From assembly GCA_021298815.1 (NCBI GenBank), contig JAJTHE010000118.1, positions 1-36,218 of the forward strand: 36,218 nucleotides of DNA, given 5' to 3'. Under the pieces are notes generated by a model. It did not search any database, was not told where the DNA came from, and saw nothing but the letters and a program-made list of their open reading frames with translations. Both the position numbers and the translations under genes were made by a program. This DNA comes from Betaproteobacteria bacterium (lineage in GTDB: Bacteria; Pseudomonadota; Gammaproteobacteria; Burkholderiales; CAIKXV01). Positions within the stretch are counted from its first letter, which is position 1. Every line of letters starts with the position of its first letter. Shown in pieces: positions 22,798 through 30,745 of the stretch.

Positions 22798-23610
22798 ATG
22801 CGATACCGTGCGCAGCACGCGCCGACCCCTTCGCCGACCCGCCCCTCCCCTTCCACGCCGCAGCACCCACCACCGATGGCCAATGCCGACCCCCTGCTCG
22901 CCGCCCTCAAGCCCCTGCTGAAGTCGCGCGGTATCACCTACAAGGCCCTGGGCATCGAGCTCGGGCTGTCCGAGCCGAGCATCAAGCGCATGCTGGCCGG
23001 GCGCACGATGACCCTCGCGCGGCTCAACCGCATCCTCGAGGTGCTCGGCACCGACCTGTTCGAGCTGGCCCGCATCGCGCAGCGCGAGCGCACGCTGCCG
23101 CGCGAGCTGTCGCTGCCGCAGGAGGAAGCGCTGGCGAAGGACTCGAAGCTGCTCACCGTGTTCCACCTGCTGCTCAACGAATGGACGCCGGCCGAGATCA
23201 GCGCGCAGTTCTCGCTCGCCGGGACCGAACTCGTGCGCCTGCTCGCGCGCCTCGCACGCATCGACCTGATCGACCTCGGACCCGGCGACCGGGTGCGGCT
23301 GAAGGTCGCGCGCAACCTGCAGTGGCGGCGCAACGGCCCGGTGCGCCGCGCCTACGAGGCGAAGGTGCTGCAGGAGTTCCTGCTCAACGGCCTGGGCGCG
23401 CCGGACATGCACCTGCGCTTCGAGGTGCGCGAGGTGTCGCGTGCATCGCTCGCGCTGATGCAGCGCAGGCTCGACCGCCTCGCCGCCGAGTTCAACGAGA
23501 CGGCGGAACTCGAGGCGACCCTGCCCCGGCGCGAACGGCTGAGCGTGGGCATCGCGCTGGTCTGCCGGCCATGGACCTTCTCCGCCACCGCGGCGCTGCG
23601 GCGGGGCTGA
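22798..23610 (+). CDS. XRE-family helix-turn-helix regulator
   Basis: A DNA-binding regulator with an HTH_3-like domain. Counted from ATG 22798 (270 residues), the helix-turn-helix is at about 47-70 (ITYKALGIELGLSEPSIKRM), followed by an all-alpha or mixed C-terminal domain of about 180 residues that I do not recognise. ATG 22798 is preceded by AAAGGA at good spacing. The alternative ATG 22876 has no SD but would remove an unconserved-looking Pro-rich leader and give 244 residues. It is followed after 3 bases by the NERD-helicase gene, so the two are certainly co-transcribed. It could regulate that gene, the divergent FAD oxidase-creD unit, or both. Stand-alone XRE proteins of this kind are common in Betaproteobacteria, so pairing may be incidental. 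Confidence 0.85.
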   Translation: MRYRAQHAPTPSPTRPSPSTPQHPPPMANADPLLAALKPLLKSRGITYKALGIELGLSEPSIKRMLAGRTMTLARLNRILEVLGTDLFELARIAQRERTLPRELSLPQEEALAKDSKLLTVFHLLLNEWTPAEISAQFSLAGTELVRLLARLARIDLIDLGPGDRVRLKVARNLQWRRNGPVRRAYEAKVLQEFLLNGLGAPDMHLRFEVREVSRASLALMQRRLDRLAAEFNETAELEATLPRRERLSVGIALVCRPWTFSATAALRRG

Positions 23611-23613
23611 GCG

Positions 23614-25275
23614 ATGGCACGCGTGCATCCGGAGGGCTGGCGGGAACTGGCGAACTCGGGCGCGGCCGAGCGCGAGCTGCAGACGCTCGCGCAACTGGCC
23701 GGCGGGCTGCCCGACGACTACACGGTCTACCACGGCGTGCACTGGACACGCGTCGAGCCGCACGGCCATGCGATCTTCGGCGAGATCGACTTCGCCATCG
23801 TGGGGCCGACCGGCAAGCTGCTGCTGGTCGAGCAGAAGACCGGCTTCCTGCACGAGTCGGACCAAGGCCTGGTGAAGCGCTATGCCAGCGGCGAGAAGCA
23901 GGTCGCGTTCCAGATGGCGCGCTCGACCGACGCGCTGCATGCCCGGCTGCGCCAGTTCTGCAGGGGCGAGACCACCTATGTCGACGCCGTGCTGTACTGC
24001 CCCGACTACACCGTGAAGGATCCCGGCAGCGCCGGCATCGACCCGGCGCGGATCATCGACGCACGGCGCAAGGACCGGCTGGTGGCCACCATCGTCGGCC
24101 TGCTGCCGCCGCCCGGGCCGGGCAACGAGGTCCTGCCCGCGCGCGACAAGGTGCATCGCTTCCTCGGCGACATCCTGCAGCTGGTGCCGGAAGTGAACGC
24201 CTTCGTCTCCGAAGCCGAGACGCTGTACACGCGCCTGTCCGGCGGCCTCGCCCACTGGGCCCGGCGCATCGACTGCGATCCGTTCCGTCTGCGCGTGGTC
24301 GGCACCGCAGGCTCGGGCAAGACCCAGCTGGCGCTCGCGGTGTTCCGCGATGCGCTGGCCACCGGGCTGCGGCCGCTGCTCGTCTGCTACAACCGGCCGC
24401 TGGCCGACCATGTGGCACGCATCGCTCCACACGGCGGCGACATCGTCACCTACCACCAGCTCGGCGACCGCGTCGCCCGGTCGCTCGGCCAGCGTCCGGA
24501 CTTCGGCCAGCCAGGGGCATTCGCCCGCCTCGAGGAAACCATGGATGCCTGGCAGCCCGACGAGGCTGCCCGCGTCGACGTGCTGATCGTCGACGAAGGC
24601 CAGGATTTCCAGCCGGGCTGGGCGGCCAACCTGCTGCGCCTGCTGCGACCCGGGGGCCGGGCCTGGTGGCTCGAGGATCCGATGCAGAACCTGTACGGCC
24701 GGCCGGAAGTGCCGCTGCCGGGATGGGTCAGCCTGCGCTCGGGCGTCAACTACCGCACGCCGCGCAGGATCGTCGACACGCTCAACCGCATGCTGCCGCT
24801 GCCGCACCCGATCGAGCCCGGCAGTCCGGTCGACGGCTACGAGGTCGACATCCTCACCTACGCCGATACCGCCGACCTGATCGCGAAGACGATCACCGCG
24901 GTCACCCGATGCATCGGCCTCGGCTTCCGGCGCTCGCATGTCGCGGTGGTCACCTACCGCGGCCGGGAGAGTTCGCGGCTGGCGCCGTTCGACCGGCTGG
25001 GACCCTACCCGCTGCGCGCCCCGACCGGCCGCTACGACCTGCTCGGCAACCCGACGGTCACCGAAGGCGACGTGCTGATCGATTCGGTGCACCGCTTCAA
25101 GGGGCAGGCAGCGCCCTGCGTGGTGCTCACCGAGGTCGACTTCGACACGCTCGACGACCGGGCGGTGCGCCGCCTGTTCGTCGGGGCGACGCGGGCGACG
25201 ATGAAGCTGACCATCGTGGTCTCGGAAGCCTCGGCGAAGGTGCTGCTCGCGCGACTGCACGCTGCACCGCCCTGA
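23614..25275 (+). CDS. NERD nuclease-like / SF1 (UvrD-like) helicase fusion
   Basis: A 553-residue two-domain protein. Residues about 15-130 resemble a NERD (nuclease-related) PD-(D/E)xK domain. E57 and D59 (GEIDF) and E73-Q-K75 (VEQKTG) supply the expected acidic and ExK residues. The rest is an SF1 UvrD/Rep-like core: Walker A GTAGSGKT (230-237), motif II DEGQD (327-331, usually DEAQD), motif V-like DSVHRFKGQAAPCV and motif VI-like RRLFVGATRATM near the C-terminus. At 553 residues it is shorter than true UvrD, with small 1B/2B insertions. Such fusions are thought to process DNA and some act against phage, but most are uncharacterised. It overlaps no neighbour and starts 3 bases after the XRE gene. 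The activity is inferred from motifs only. Confidence 0.87.
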   Translation: MARVHPEGWRELANSGAAERELQTLAQLAGGLPDDYTVYHGVHWTRVEPHGHAIFGEIDFAIVGPTGKLLLVEQKTGFLHESDQGLVKRYASGEKQVAFQMARSTDALHARLRQFCRGETTYVDAVLYCPDYTVKDPGSAGIDPARIIDARRKDRLVATIVGLLPPPGPGNEVLPARDKVHRFLGDILQLVPEVNAFVSEAETLYTRLSGGLAHWARRIDCDPFRLRVVGTAGSGKTQLALAVFRDALATGLRPLLVCYNRPLADHVARIAPHGGDIVTYHQLGDRVARSLGQRPDFGQPGAFARLEETMDAWQPDEAARVDVLIVDEGQDFQPGWAANLLRLLRPGGRAWWLEDPMQNLYGRPEVPLPGWVSLRSGVNYRTPRRIVDTLNRMLPLPHPIEPGSPVDGYEVDILTYADTADLIAKTITAVTRCIGLGFRRSHVAVVTYRGRESSRLAPFDRLGPYPLRAPTGRYDLLGNPTVTEGDVLIDSVHRFKGQAAPCVVLTEVDFDTLDDRAVRRLFVGATRATMKLTIVVSEASAKVLLARLHAAPP

Positions 25276-25325
25276 CGTCGAGGCGCTAGACTGTCCGCCA
25301 TGCCGACACCGCCCCCGGAGCACCG

Positions 25326-26621
25326 ATGAATCCTCCACCCTCCGCCGCAAGCCCGATGGTGGAGCTGTCCGCCGAGATCGCGCGCGCCGCCCGCCTGTTC
25401 GACGAGATGCGCGCGCGCAGCGCGGATCCGCCCGGGGTGTCGCGCGCCTCGTGGGGCCCGGGCGAGCAGATGGCCCACGACCTCGCGCGCGCCTGGGCGG
25501 AAGAGATCGGCCTGGAGTGCAGCATCGACTTCGCCGGCAACCTGTACATGACGCTTCCCGGGCGCGACCGTGCCGCGCCCTGCGTGATGTTCGGTTCGCA
25601 CATGGACGCGGTGCCGCACGGTGGCAACTTCGACGGCGCGGCCGGCGTGGTCGCCGGGCTGGTGGCGCTGGCCTGGCTGCGCCGCACCGGCATCGTGCCG
25701 CGCATGGACGTGACCGTGATGGCGATCCGCGGCGAGGAGCTTTCCTGGTTCCCCGCGCCCTACCTGGGCAGCCGCATGGCCTTCGGCCGCGTCGAACCGG
25801 ACGTGGTCGACAGCGTGGTGCGCTTCGACTCCGGCCGCACGCTCGCCGACCACATGCGCGAGGGCGGCTTCGACCCGGACGCGGTGAAGGCCGGGCGGCG
25901 CCACCTCGATCCGGCGCACATCGCGGCCTACATCGAGGTGCATATCGAGCAGGGTCCGTGGCTGGTCGATGTCGGCCGCCGCTGCGCGGTGGTCACCGGC
26001 ATCCGCGGCAACCATCGCTACAAGCACGGGCGTGCCCTCGGGCAGTACGGCCATGCCGGCGGCGTGCCCCGCGTAGCGCGGCGCGATGCGCTGCTCGCTG
26101 CCGTGGAATGGGCGCATGGTGTCGAACAGCACTGGAAGGCGTTCGAGGCGGCCGGCCGCGACCTGGTCTGCACCATCGGCCAGTTCTACACCGATGCCGC
26201 GCACCACACGATGACCAAGATCCCGGGCGAGGTGCGCTTCTCGCTCGACATCCGCAGCTACGACGACACGGTGCTTCATGACCTGCATGCGCTTCTCACG
26301 GCCGATGCCGAACGCATCTCGAAGGAACGCGGCGTCGCGCTGGAACTCGGCCCGTACACGAAGGCCGCCGCCGCAGTGATGGATCCCGGCCTGGTCTCGC
26401 TCGCCCGGCGCAAGGCGTCGGAACTGGGCATCGATGCGCCCGACATCGCCAGCGGCGCCGGCCACGACTGCATGATCTTCGCCGCCGAAGGCGTACCCTG
26501 CGCGATGGTGTTCATCCGCAACGACCACGGCAGCCACAACGCGGACGAGGCGATGGAGATCGACGATTTCGCCGAGGCCTGCCGCCTCGCCACCGGAATG
26601 CTCGAGGAGCTCGCACGATGA
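25326..26621 (+). CDS. M20-family Zn amidohydrolase (carbamoylase / allantoate-amidohydrolase-like)
   Basis: A 431-residue cytoplasmic metallohydrolase of the hydantoinase/carbamoylase family (M20 peptidase fold), which cleaves N-carbamoyl amino acids or allantoate. Metal ligands and catalytic residues seen are H92 in GSHMDAVPHGG, D103 in NFDGAAGV, E137-E138 in IRGEELS, H206 in EVHIEQGP and a C-terminal His in NDHGSHN. A dimerisation lid domain lies about 230-340. The ATG at 25326 has GGAG upstream. A TAGACT sequence in the 50-base gap before it is a possible -10. The stop overlaps the next gene by 4 bases (ATGA), so the two enzymes are coupled. Pairing with a PuuE-like protein makes ureide degradation a reasonable hypothesis, not a conclusion. 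Confidence 0.87.
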   Translation: MNPPPSAASPMVELSAEIARAARLFDEMRARSADPPGVSRASWGPGEQMAHDLARAWAEEIGLECSIDFAGNLYMTLPGRDRAAPCVMFGSHMDAVPHGGNFDGAAGVVAGLVALAWLRRTGIVPRMDVTVMAIRGEELSWFPAPYLGSRMAFGRVEPDVVDSVVRFDSGRTLADHMREGGFDPDAVKAGRRHLDPAHIAAYIEVHIEQGPWLVDVGRRCAVVTGIRGNHRYKHGRALGQYGHAGGVPRVARRDALLAAVEWAHGVEQHWKAFEAAGRDLVCTIGQFYTDAAHHTMTKIPGEVRFSLDIRSYDDTVLHDLHALLTADAERISKERGVALELGPYTKAAAAVMDPGLVSLARRKASELGIDAPDIASGAGHDCMIFAAEGVPCAMVFIRNDHGSHNADEAMEIDDFAEACRLATGMLEELAR

Positions 26622-27568
26622 CCGACGCCGGCAACCCCGATACCCGCACGCCCGGTGCACGCGACCTCGTCGGCTATGGCGGCAAGCCGCCGCAGCCTGC
26701 ATGGCCGGGTGGCGCGAAGCTGGCGGTATCGCTCTGCGTGAACTTCGAGGAAGGCGCCGAGAATTCGCTGGAATCCGGCGATGCCGCCGGGGAAGCGATC
26801 GGCGAAGTGACCACGGTGATCAAGCCGGGCGTACGCGACATGGGCCAGGAACAGCTGTTCGCCTACGGCATGCGCGCCGGCCTCTGGCGTATCCTGGATG
26901 CCCTCGAGCGGCGTGCGGTGCCCAGCACCTGGTGGATGTGCGGCCATGCGGTCGAACGCGTGCCGGCGCTCGCGCGCGCGGTGGTGGCCGCCGGCCATGA
27001 ACCGGCGGTGCACGGCTGGCGCTGGCGGCCGCATTCCGACTTCACCGACCCCGAGGTCGAACGCGCCTCGATCGTGCGCACGGTGGACACCATCGCCTCG
27101 GCGACCGGCGTGCGCCCGACCGGCTTCTTCTGCCGCGGCACGCAGAGTGCATGGACGCGCGACCTGCTGATCGACCTCGGCTTCGGCTACGACAGCAATG
27201 CGCTGGACGACGACCTGCCGTACTGGGCGGAGAGCCCGACCGGCCGGCGCATCCTCGCGGTGCCGTACTGCTACGACACCAACGACATGAAGTACACCCA
27301 TCCGAACGGCTTCGTGACGGTCGGCGAGTTCGTCGAGTACGTCACCGGCGCGATCGATGCACTGGTCGACGAGGGCAGCCGGGGCGCGCCGAAGATGCTG
27401 ACCATCAGCTACCACCTGCGCATCGCCGGGCGTCCGGCACGCATCGCCGCGCTGTCGCGGGTGCTCGACCACCTGGCCGCCCTGGGCGGCGACGTGTGGC
27501 TCGCCACGCGCGGGCAGATCGCGGAGCATTGGCGCCAGCGGTTCCCGCTGCAGGCAAGGGGCGGCTGA
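26618..27568 (+). CDS. Polysaccharide-deacetylase-fold enzyme, PuuE (allantoinase)-like
   Basis: A 316-residue NodB/polysaccharide-deacetylase-fold protein without signal peptide, so probably cytoplasmic. The beginning (RDLVGYG...WPGGAKLAVSLCVNFEEGAE, residues 15-48) and the AYGMRAGLWRILDAL block closely resemble PuuE, a metal-independent allantoinase that opens the allantoin ring. Other conserved points are STWWMCGHAVER, HEPAVHGWRW and GFFCRGTQS. PuuE relatives include enzymes acting on other cyclic amides or imides. The ATG overlaps the upstream amidohydrolase stop (ATGA). Together they could catalyse ring opening and then decarbamoylation. SBP 2 follows after 85 bases. The specificity is inferred. 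Confidence 0.83.
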   Translation: MTDAGNPDTRTPGARDLVGYGGKPPQPAWPGGAKLAVSLCVNFEEGAENSLESGDAAGEAIGEVTTVIKPGVRDMGQEQLFAYGMRAGLWRILDALERRAVPSTWWMCGHAVERVPALARAVVAAGHEPAVHGWRWRPHSDFTDPEVERASIVRTVDTIASATGVRPTGFFCRGTQSAWTRDLLIDLGFGYDSNALDDDLPYWAESPTGRRILAVPYCYDTNDMKYTHPNGFVTVGEFVEYVTGAIDALVDEGSRGAPKMLTISYHLRIAGRPARIAALSRVLDHLAALGGDVWLATRGQIAEHWRQRFPLQARGG

Positions 27569-27579
27569 ACATCCCTTCG

Positions 27580-27598
27580 ATGGCATGCAGGTTGCTTT
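27580..27598 (+). promoter_or_regulatory. Element ATGGCATGCAGGTTGCTTT before SBP 2
   Basis: This 19-mer is matched at 17 of 19 positions by a sequence at 31886-31904 upstream of SBP 3. It ends 55 bases before the SBP 2 ATG. Its recurrence before two binding-protein genes suggests a common promoter or operator. The protein that would recognise it is unknown. Confidence 0.5.
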
Positions 27599-27653
27599 GA
27601 TCAGCGGGGCGCCCGGCGTCCCGGTGCACAGACGACATCTCCAAGGAGGCAGC

Positions 27654-28679
27654 ATGGATCGGAAGAACCCTCGCCGCGCACTGCGCCGTCCCGCAGTCCG
27701 GGCGAATGCCACCGTCATCGTGTCCGCAGCCTTGCTTCCCCTGCTGCTGGCTGCCGCACCCGCAGCCGCGCAGGCCTGGCCGGCCAAGCCGATCCGCCTG
27801 ATCAGCCCGTTCGTCGCCGGTGGGGCGATCGACCTCATCGTGCGGCCGATGCAGCCCCTCTACGAGAAGGCGCTCGGACAGCCGGTGGTCATCGAGTATC
27901 GGCCGGGTGCAGGCGGCTCGGTCGGCGCCGCGATGGTGGCGAAGGAACGCCCGGACGGCTACACGCTGCTGGCCACGACCACCGGCCCGAACGCGGTCGC
28001 GCAGAGCCTGTTCCCGGACCTGCCTTACCACGGTGCGAAAAGCTTCAGCTGGATCGCCGCCTGGGGCGGCTTTCCGATCCTGATCGCGGTCCACAACCAG
28101 ACGCCGATCCGGTCGGTGAAGGACATGATCGACGCCGCCCGCGCGAAGCCCGGCTCGCTGACCTACGGCACCAGCGGCATCGGTTCGGTCGGCCACCTGG
28201 CTGGCGTGCTGGTCGGCATGGAGACGCGCACCGACCTCTCGCATGTCGGCTTCAAGGGCGCCGGCGATGCACAGCGCAGCCTGCTCGGGCAGGAGATCAC
28301 GATGCTGATCAACACGCTCGGCGCCCATATCGCGCAGCTCGAGCCGAAGGGCCCGTTCCGCGCGCTGGCCGTGACCTCGGCCCAGCGGGCGACGGCAGCG
28401 CCGCAGGTGCCGACCATGACCGAGCTCGGCTTTCCGGGCGTGACGATCACCAACTGGTTCATGCTGGCCGGTCCGGCGGGGCTGCCGGCGGACATCGTGA
28501 AGCGGATGGGCGACGCCACCTATGCGGCGATGCGCGACCCCGCCGTGCGCGCCGCCCATGCGCAGATCGGCCTGGAATCGCTCGGCGAACTGACGCCGCA
28601 GCAGATGTTCACGTTCGTATCGAACGAGGCCGACCGCTGGGCGCCGGTGGTGAAGGCGTCCGGTGCCAAGCCGCAGTGA
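27654..28679 (+). CDS. Tripartite tricarboxylate transporter SBP 2 (Bug/TctC family)
   Basis: A 341-residue Bug-family periplasmic binding protein with a signal region ending near PAAAQA (about residue 40). Family motifs are WPAKPIRLISPFVAGGAIDLI, YRPGAGGSVGA, PDGYTLLA and HVGFKGAGDA. The ATG at 27654 has a strong AAGGAGG SD. A longer frame of 23 codons upstream is not favoured. It lies downstream of the amidohydrolase and PuuE-like genes, so its ligand may be their substrate or a related amide or acid. The 3' end overlaps a PIN-domain gene by 17 bases. No membrane transporter subunits are linked. Confidence 0.93.
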   Translation: MDRKNPRRALRRPAVRANATVIVSAALLPLLLAAAPAAAQAWPAKPIRLISPFVAGGAIDLIVRPMQPLYEKALGQPVVIEYRPGAGGSVGAAMVAKERPDGYTLLATTTGPNAVAQSLFPDLPYHGAKSFSWIAAWGGFPILIAVHNQTPIRSVKDMIDAARAKPGSLTYGTSGIGSVGHLAGVLVGMETRTDLSHVGFKGAGDAQRSLLGQEITMLINTLGAHIAQLEPKGPFRALAVTSAQRATAAPQVPTMTELGFPGVTITNWFMLAGPAGLPADIVKRMGDATYAAMRDPAVRAAHAQIGLESLGELTPQQMFTFVSNEADRWAPVVKASGAKPQ

Positions 28680-29103
28680 TCCGCCAGGCGGCGCAGGCCC
28701 GGTCATCGTCGACACCAATGTCCTGATCGCCGGCCTGCCCACCGTCAACGGTCCCGGGACGCTCGCCCACATACTGCAGGGCATGCTCGACGGGTCCATC
28801 CCCTACCTCGTGTCCGACGCGCTGCTTTCCGAGTACCGCGCCGTTCTGCTGCGGCCGGCGCTGCTGTCGCGGCTGCGCATGGCCCCCCCGGAGGTGGAGG
28901 CGCTGGTCGAACGCATCGCCCGCAACGGATCTTCGGTGGCGCCGGTGCAGGCCGCGCCTGCGCCGGACCCGGGCGACCAGTTCCTGTGGGAGCTGCTGGC
29001 CGCCTGCCCCGAGGCGCGGCTGCTCACCCGCGATGAACTCCTGCTGCGCAAGGGCCGGATGCGCAGGCGCGTGATCCGGCCGGAAGCGTTCGCCGCCGCC
29101 TAG
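28663..29103 (+). CDS. PIN-domain ribonuclease-like protein without visible antitoxin
   Basis: A 146-residue PIN-domain protein of the COG1569 type, often annotated as a toxin component. The acidic residues expected in the active site are D17 (VIVDTNVL), E57 (SEYRAVL), D105 (GDQFLWELL) and D124 (LLTRDELLL), so the Mg-dependent RNase site looks complete. Translation begins at GTG 28663 inside the end of SBP 2, with GAAGG a few bases before. No small antitoxin-sized gene precedes or follows: upstream is the binding protein, and downstream the convergent GMC stop is 4 bases away. It may be an orphan, may use a distant antitoxin, or may act in RNA processing unrelated to toxin-antitoxin systems. 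Confidence 0.8.
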   Translation: MPSRSDPPGGAGPVIVDTNVLIAGLPTVNGPGTLAHILQGMLDGSIPYLVSDALLSEYRAVLLRPALLSRLRMAPPEVEALVERIARNGSSVAPVQAAPAPDPGDQFLWELLAACPEARLLTRDELLLRKGRMRRRVIRPEAFAAA

Positions 29104-29107
29104 CGGT

Positions 29108-30745
29108 TCACGCGACGACCATGCCCTGGCAGGTGTTGCGCACCGTCGCCGGCGCGCGGATCAGGTCTGCCGCCTTCTCGGCGATCATGAACACCACCGC
29201 GTTGATGTGCGCCGACGGCATGTCCGGGATCACCGACGCGTCGACCACCCGCAGCCGCTCGACCCCGCGCACCCGAAGCTCGGGATCGACCACGGAACGC
29301 GGCCCGTTGCCCATCGCGCAGGTGCCGGCCGGGTGGTGGGCGGTGATCACCGTGCGGCGGATCCACGCCTCGGTCCCGGCGCGCGTGTCCACCGCCGGGT
29401 CGGGCGCGATCTGCCGGCCGCGGAACGGCGCCATCGGCGCGGAATAGCCGACCTCGCGCGCGCACTCGTAGCCTTCGTAGAGTTCGGCGAGGTCTTCCGG
29501 ATCGTCGAACGCATTGAACGCGATGCGCACCCTGTCGCGCGGATCGGCGGAACGCAGGCGCACGCTGCCACGGCTGCGCGGATGCAGCAGCGTCGGCCGG
29601 ATGCCGTAGCCGTCGGTGTAGCCGGGACGCACGCCCGGGAACCAGAGGTAGGGATCGAGCACCGCGCAGCGGAACATGAACTCGATGTTCGGCACGTCGA
29701 TGCCCGGACGGGTGCGCACGAAGGCGAACAGGTCGCTCGGAAGCATCGTCGCCGGGCCGCTGCCGAAGGCCCAGGCGCGCAGCATGTTGACCGCCATCCG
29801 GTCCACGCGCATCTGCGCGCGGAACGGGCCGTGGTCGTTGCGTTCCCAGCGGATCATCACCGCCAGGTGATCCTGCAGGTTGCTGCCCACCGGCAGCTCG
29901 GAAATCATGCGGATGCCGTGCGCCTGCAGTTCGGCCGCCGGCCCGATGCCGGAGAGCATCAGCACCTGCGGCGTGTTGAAGCTGCCCGCGGACAGGATCA
30001 CCTCGGCCTCGGCACGCGCCTGCAGCGTCGCGCCGCCCTGCAGGTACTCGATGCCCACCGCACGCGTGCCCTCGAACAGCACCCGCGTCGCATGGGCATG
30101 CGTGGCCACGGTCAGGTTGGGGCGCTGCATCGCCGGGCGCAGGTAGGCGCGCGCCGCCGATACCCGATGGCCTTCATGGATGAAGTACTGCCCGAGCCCG
30201 AAGCCCTCGTTCGTCTCGCCGTTGTAGTCGGTATTGGTCTCGAAGCCGTGCAGCTTTCCCGCCGCCTTCCAGCCCTCGTTCAGCGGGTCGCGGAAGCGGC
30301 CGCGGCGCACCTGCACCGGCCCGCCCGCGGCACGGTAGCGGCTGTCGCCGCCTTCCCAGTCCTCCAGCCGGCGGAAGTACGGAAGGACCTCCTCGTACGA
30401 CCAGCCGGTCGCGCCGTTGCGTGCCCAGCGGTCGTAGTCGCCGCGCGCACCCCGGGTATGGGTCATCATGTTGATGCTCGACGAGCCGCCGAGCAGCTTG
30501 CCGCGCATCGCCTCCAGCGTGCGGCCATCGAGGTTGGGCTCCGGCTCGCTCGACAGGCCCCAGTCGAACATCTCGTGCTCGTACAGCTTGCCCACGCCGA
30601 GCGGGATGCGCACCAGCGGATGGCGGTCGTCCGGCCCGCCGGCCTCGAGCAGCAGCACGCGTGCCGCAGGGTCTTCGCTCAGCCTTGCAGCGAGCGTGCA
30701 GCCTGCAGTGCCGGCGCCGGCGATGATGTAGTCGTAGGTATTCAC
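29108..30745 (-). CDS. GMC-family flavin oxidoreductase (choline-dehydrogenase-like)
   Basis: A 545-residue glucose-methanol-choline family flavoprotein that oxidises alcohols. The N-terminal FAD motif is YIIAGAGTAGCTLAARL (about 6-22). GMC signature 1 appears as GKLLGGSSSIN and signature 2 as SAGSFNTPQVLMLSGIGP. The catalytic His lies in HHPAGTCAMG, and the C-terminal SAHINAVVFMIAEKAADLI block completes the active site. There is no signal peptide. The start is GTG 30745, which overlaps the stop of the TauD-like gene as GTGA, so the two are translationally coupled and likely act in one pathway, such as hydroxylation followed by oxidation. The substrate is unknown. Confidence 0.92.
   Translation of the reverse strand: MNTYDYIIAGAGTAGCTLAARLSEDPAARVLLLEAGGPDDRHPLVRIPLGVGKLYEHEMFDWGLSSEPEPNLDGRTLEAMRGKLLGGSSSINMMTHTRGARGDYDRWARNGATGWSYEEVLPYFRRLEDWEGGDSRYRAAGGPVQVRRGRFRDPLNEGWKAAGKLHGFETNTDYNGETNEGFGLGQYFIHEGHRVSAARAYLRPAMQRPNLTVATHAHATRVLFEGTRAVGIEYLQGGATLQARAEAEVILSAGSFNTPQVLMLSGIGPAAELQAHGIRMISELPVGSNLQDHLAVMIRWERNDHGPFRAQMRVDRMAVNMLRAWAFGSGPATMLPSDLFAFVRTRPGIDVPNIEFMFRCAVLDPYLWFPGVRPGYTDGYGIRPTLLHPRSRGSVRLRSADPRDRVRIAFNAFDDPEDLAELYEGYECAREVGYSAPMAPFRGRQIAPDPAVDTRAGTEAWIRRTVITAHHPAGTCAMGNGPRSVVDPELRVRGVERLRVVDASVIPDMPSAHINAVVFMIAEKAADLIRAPATVRNTCQGMVVA

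Noticed and set aside
21247-25350. A second very long minus-strand open frame extending upstream of the FAD oxidase
   Set aside because: Only the part from 22707 down resembles a protein family. The upstream part is antisense to the XRE and NERD-helicase genes, and an AGGAG-backed ATG sits at 22707.
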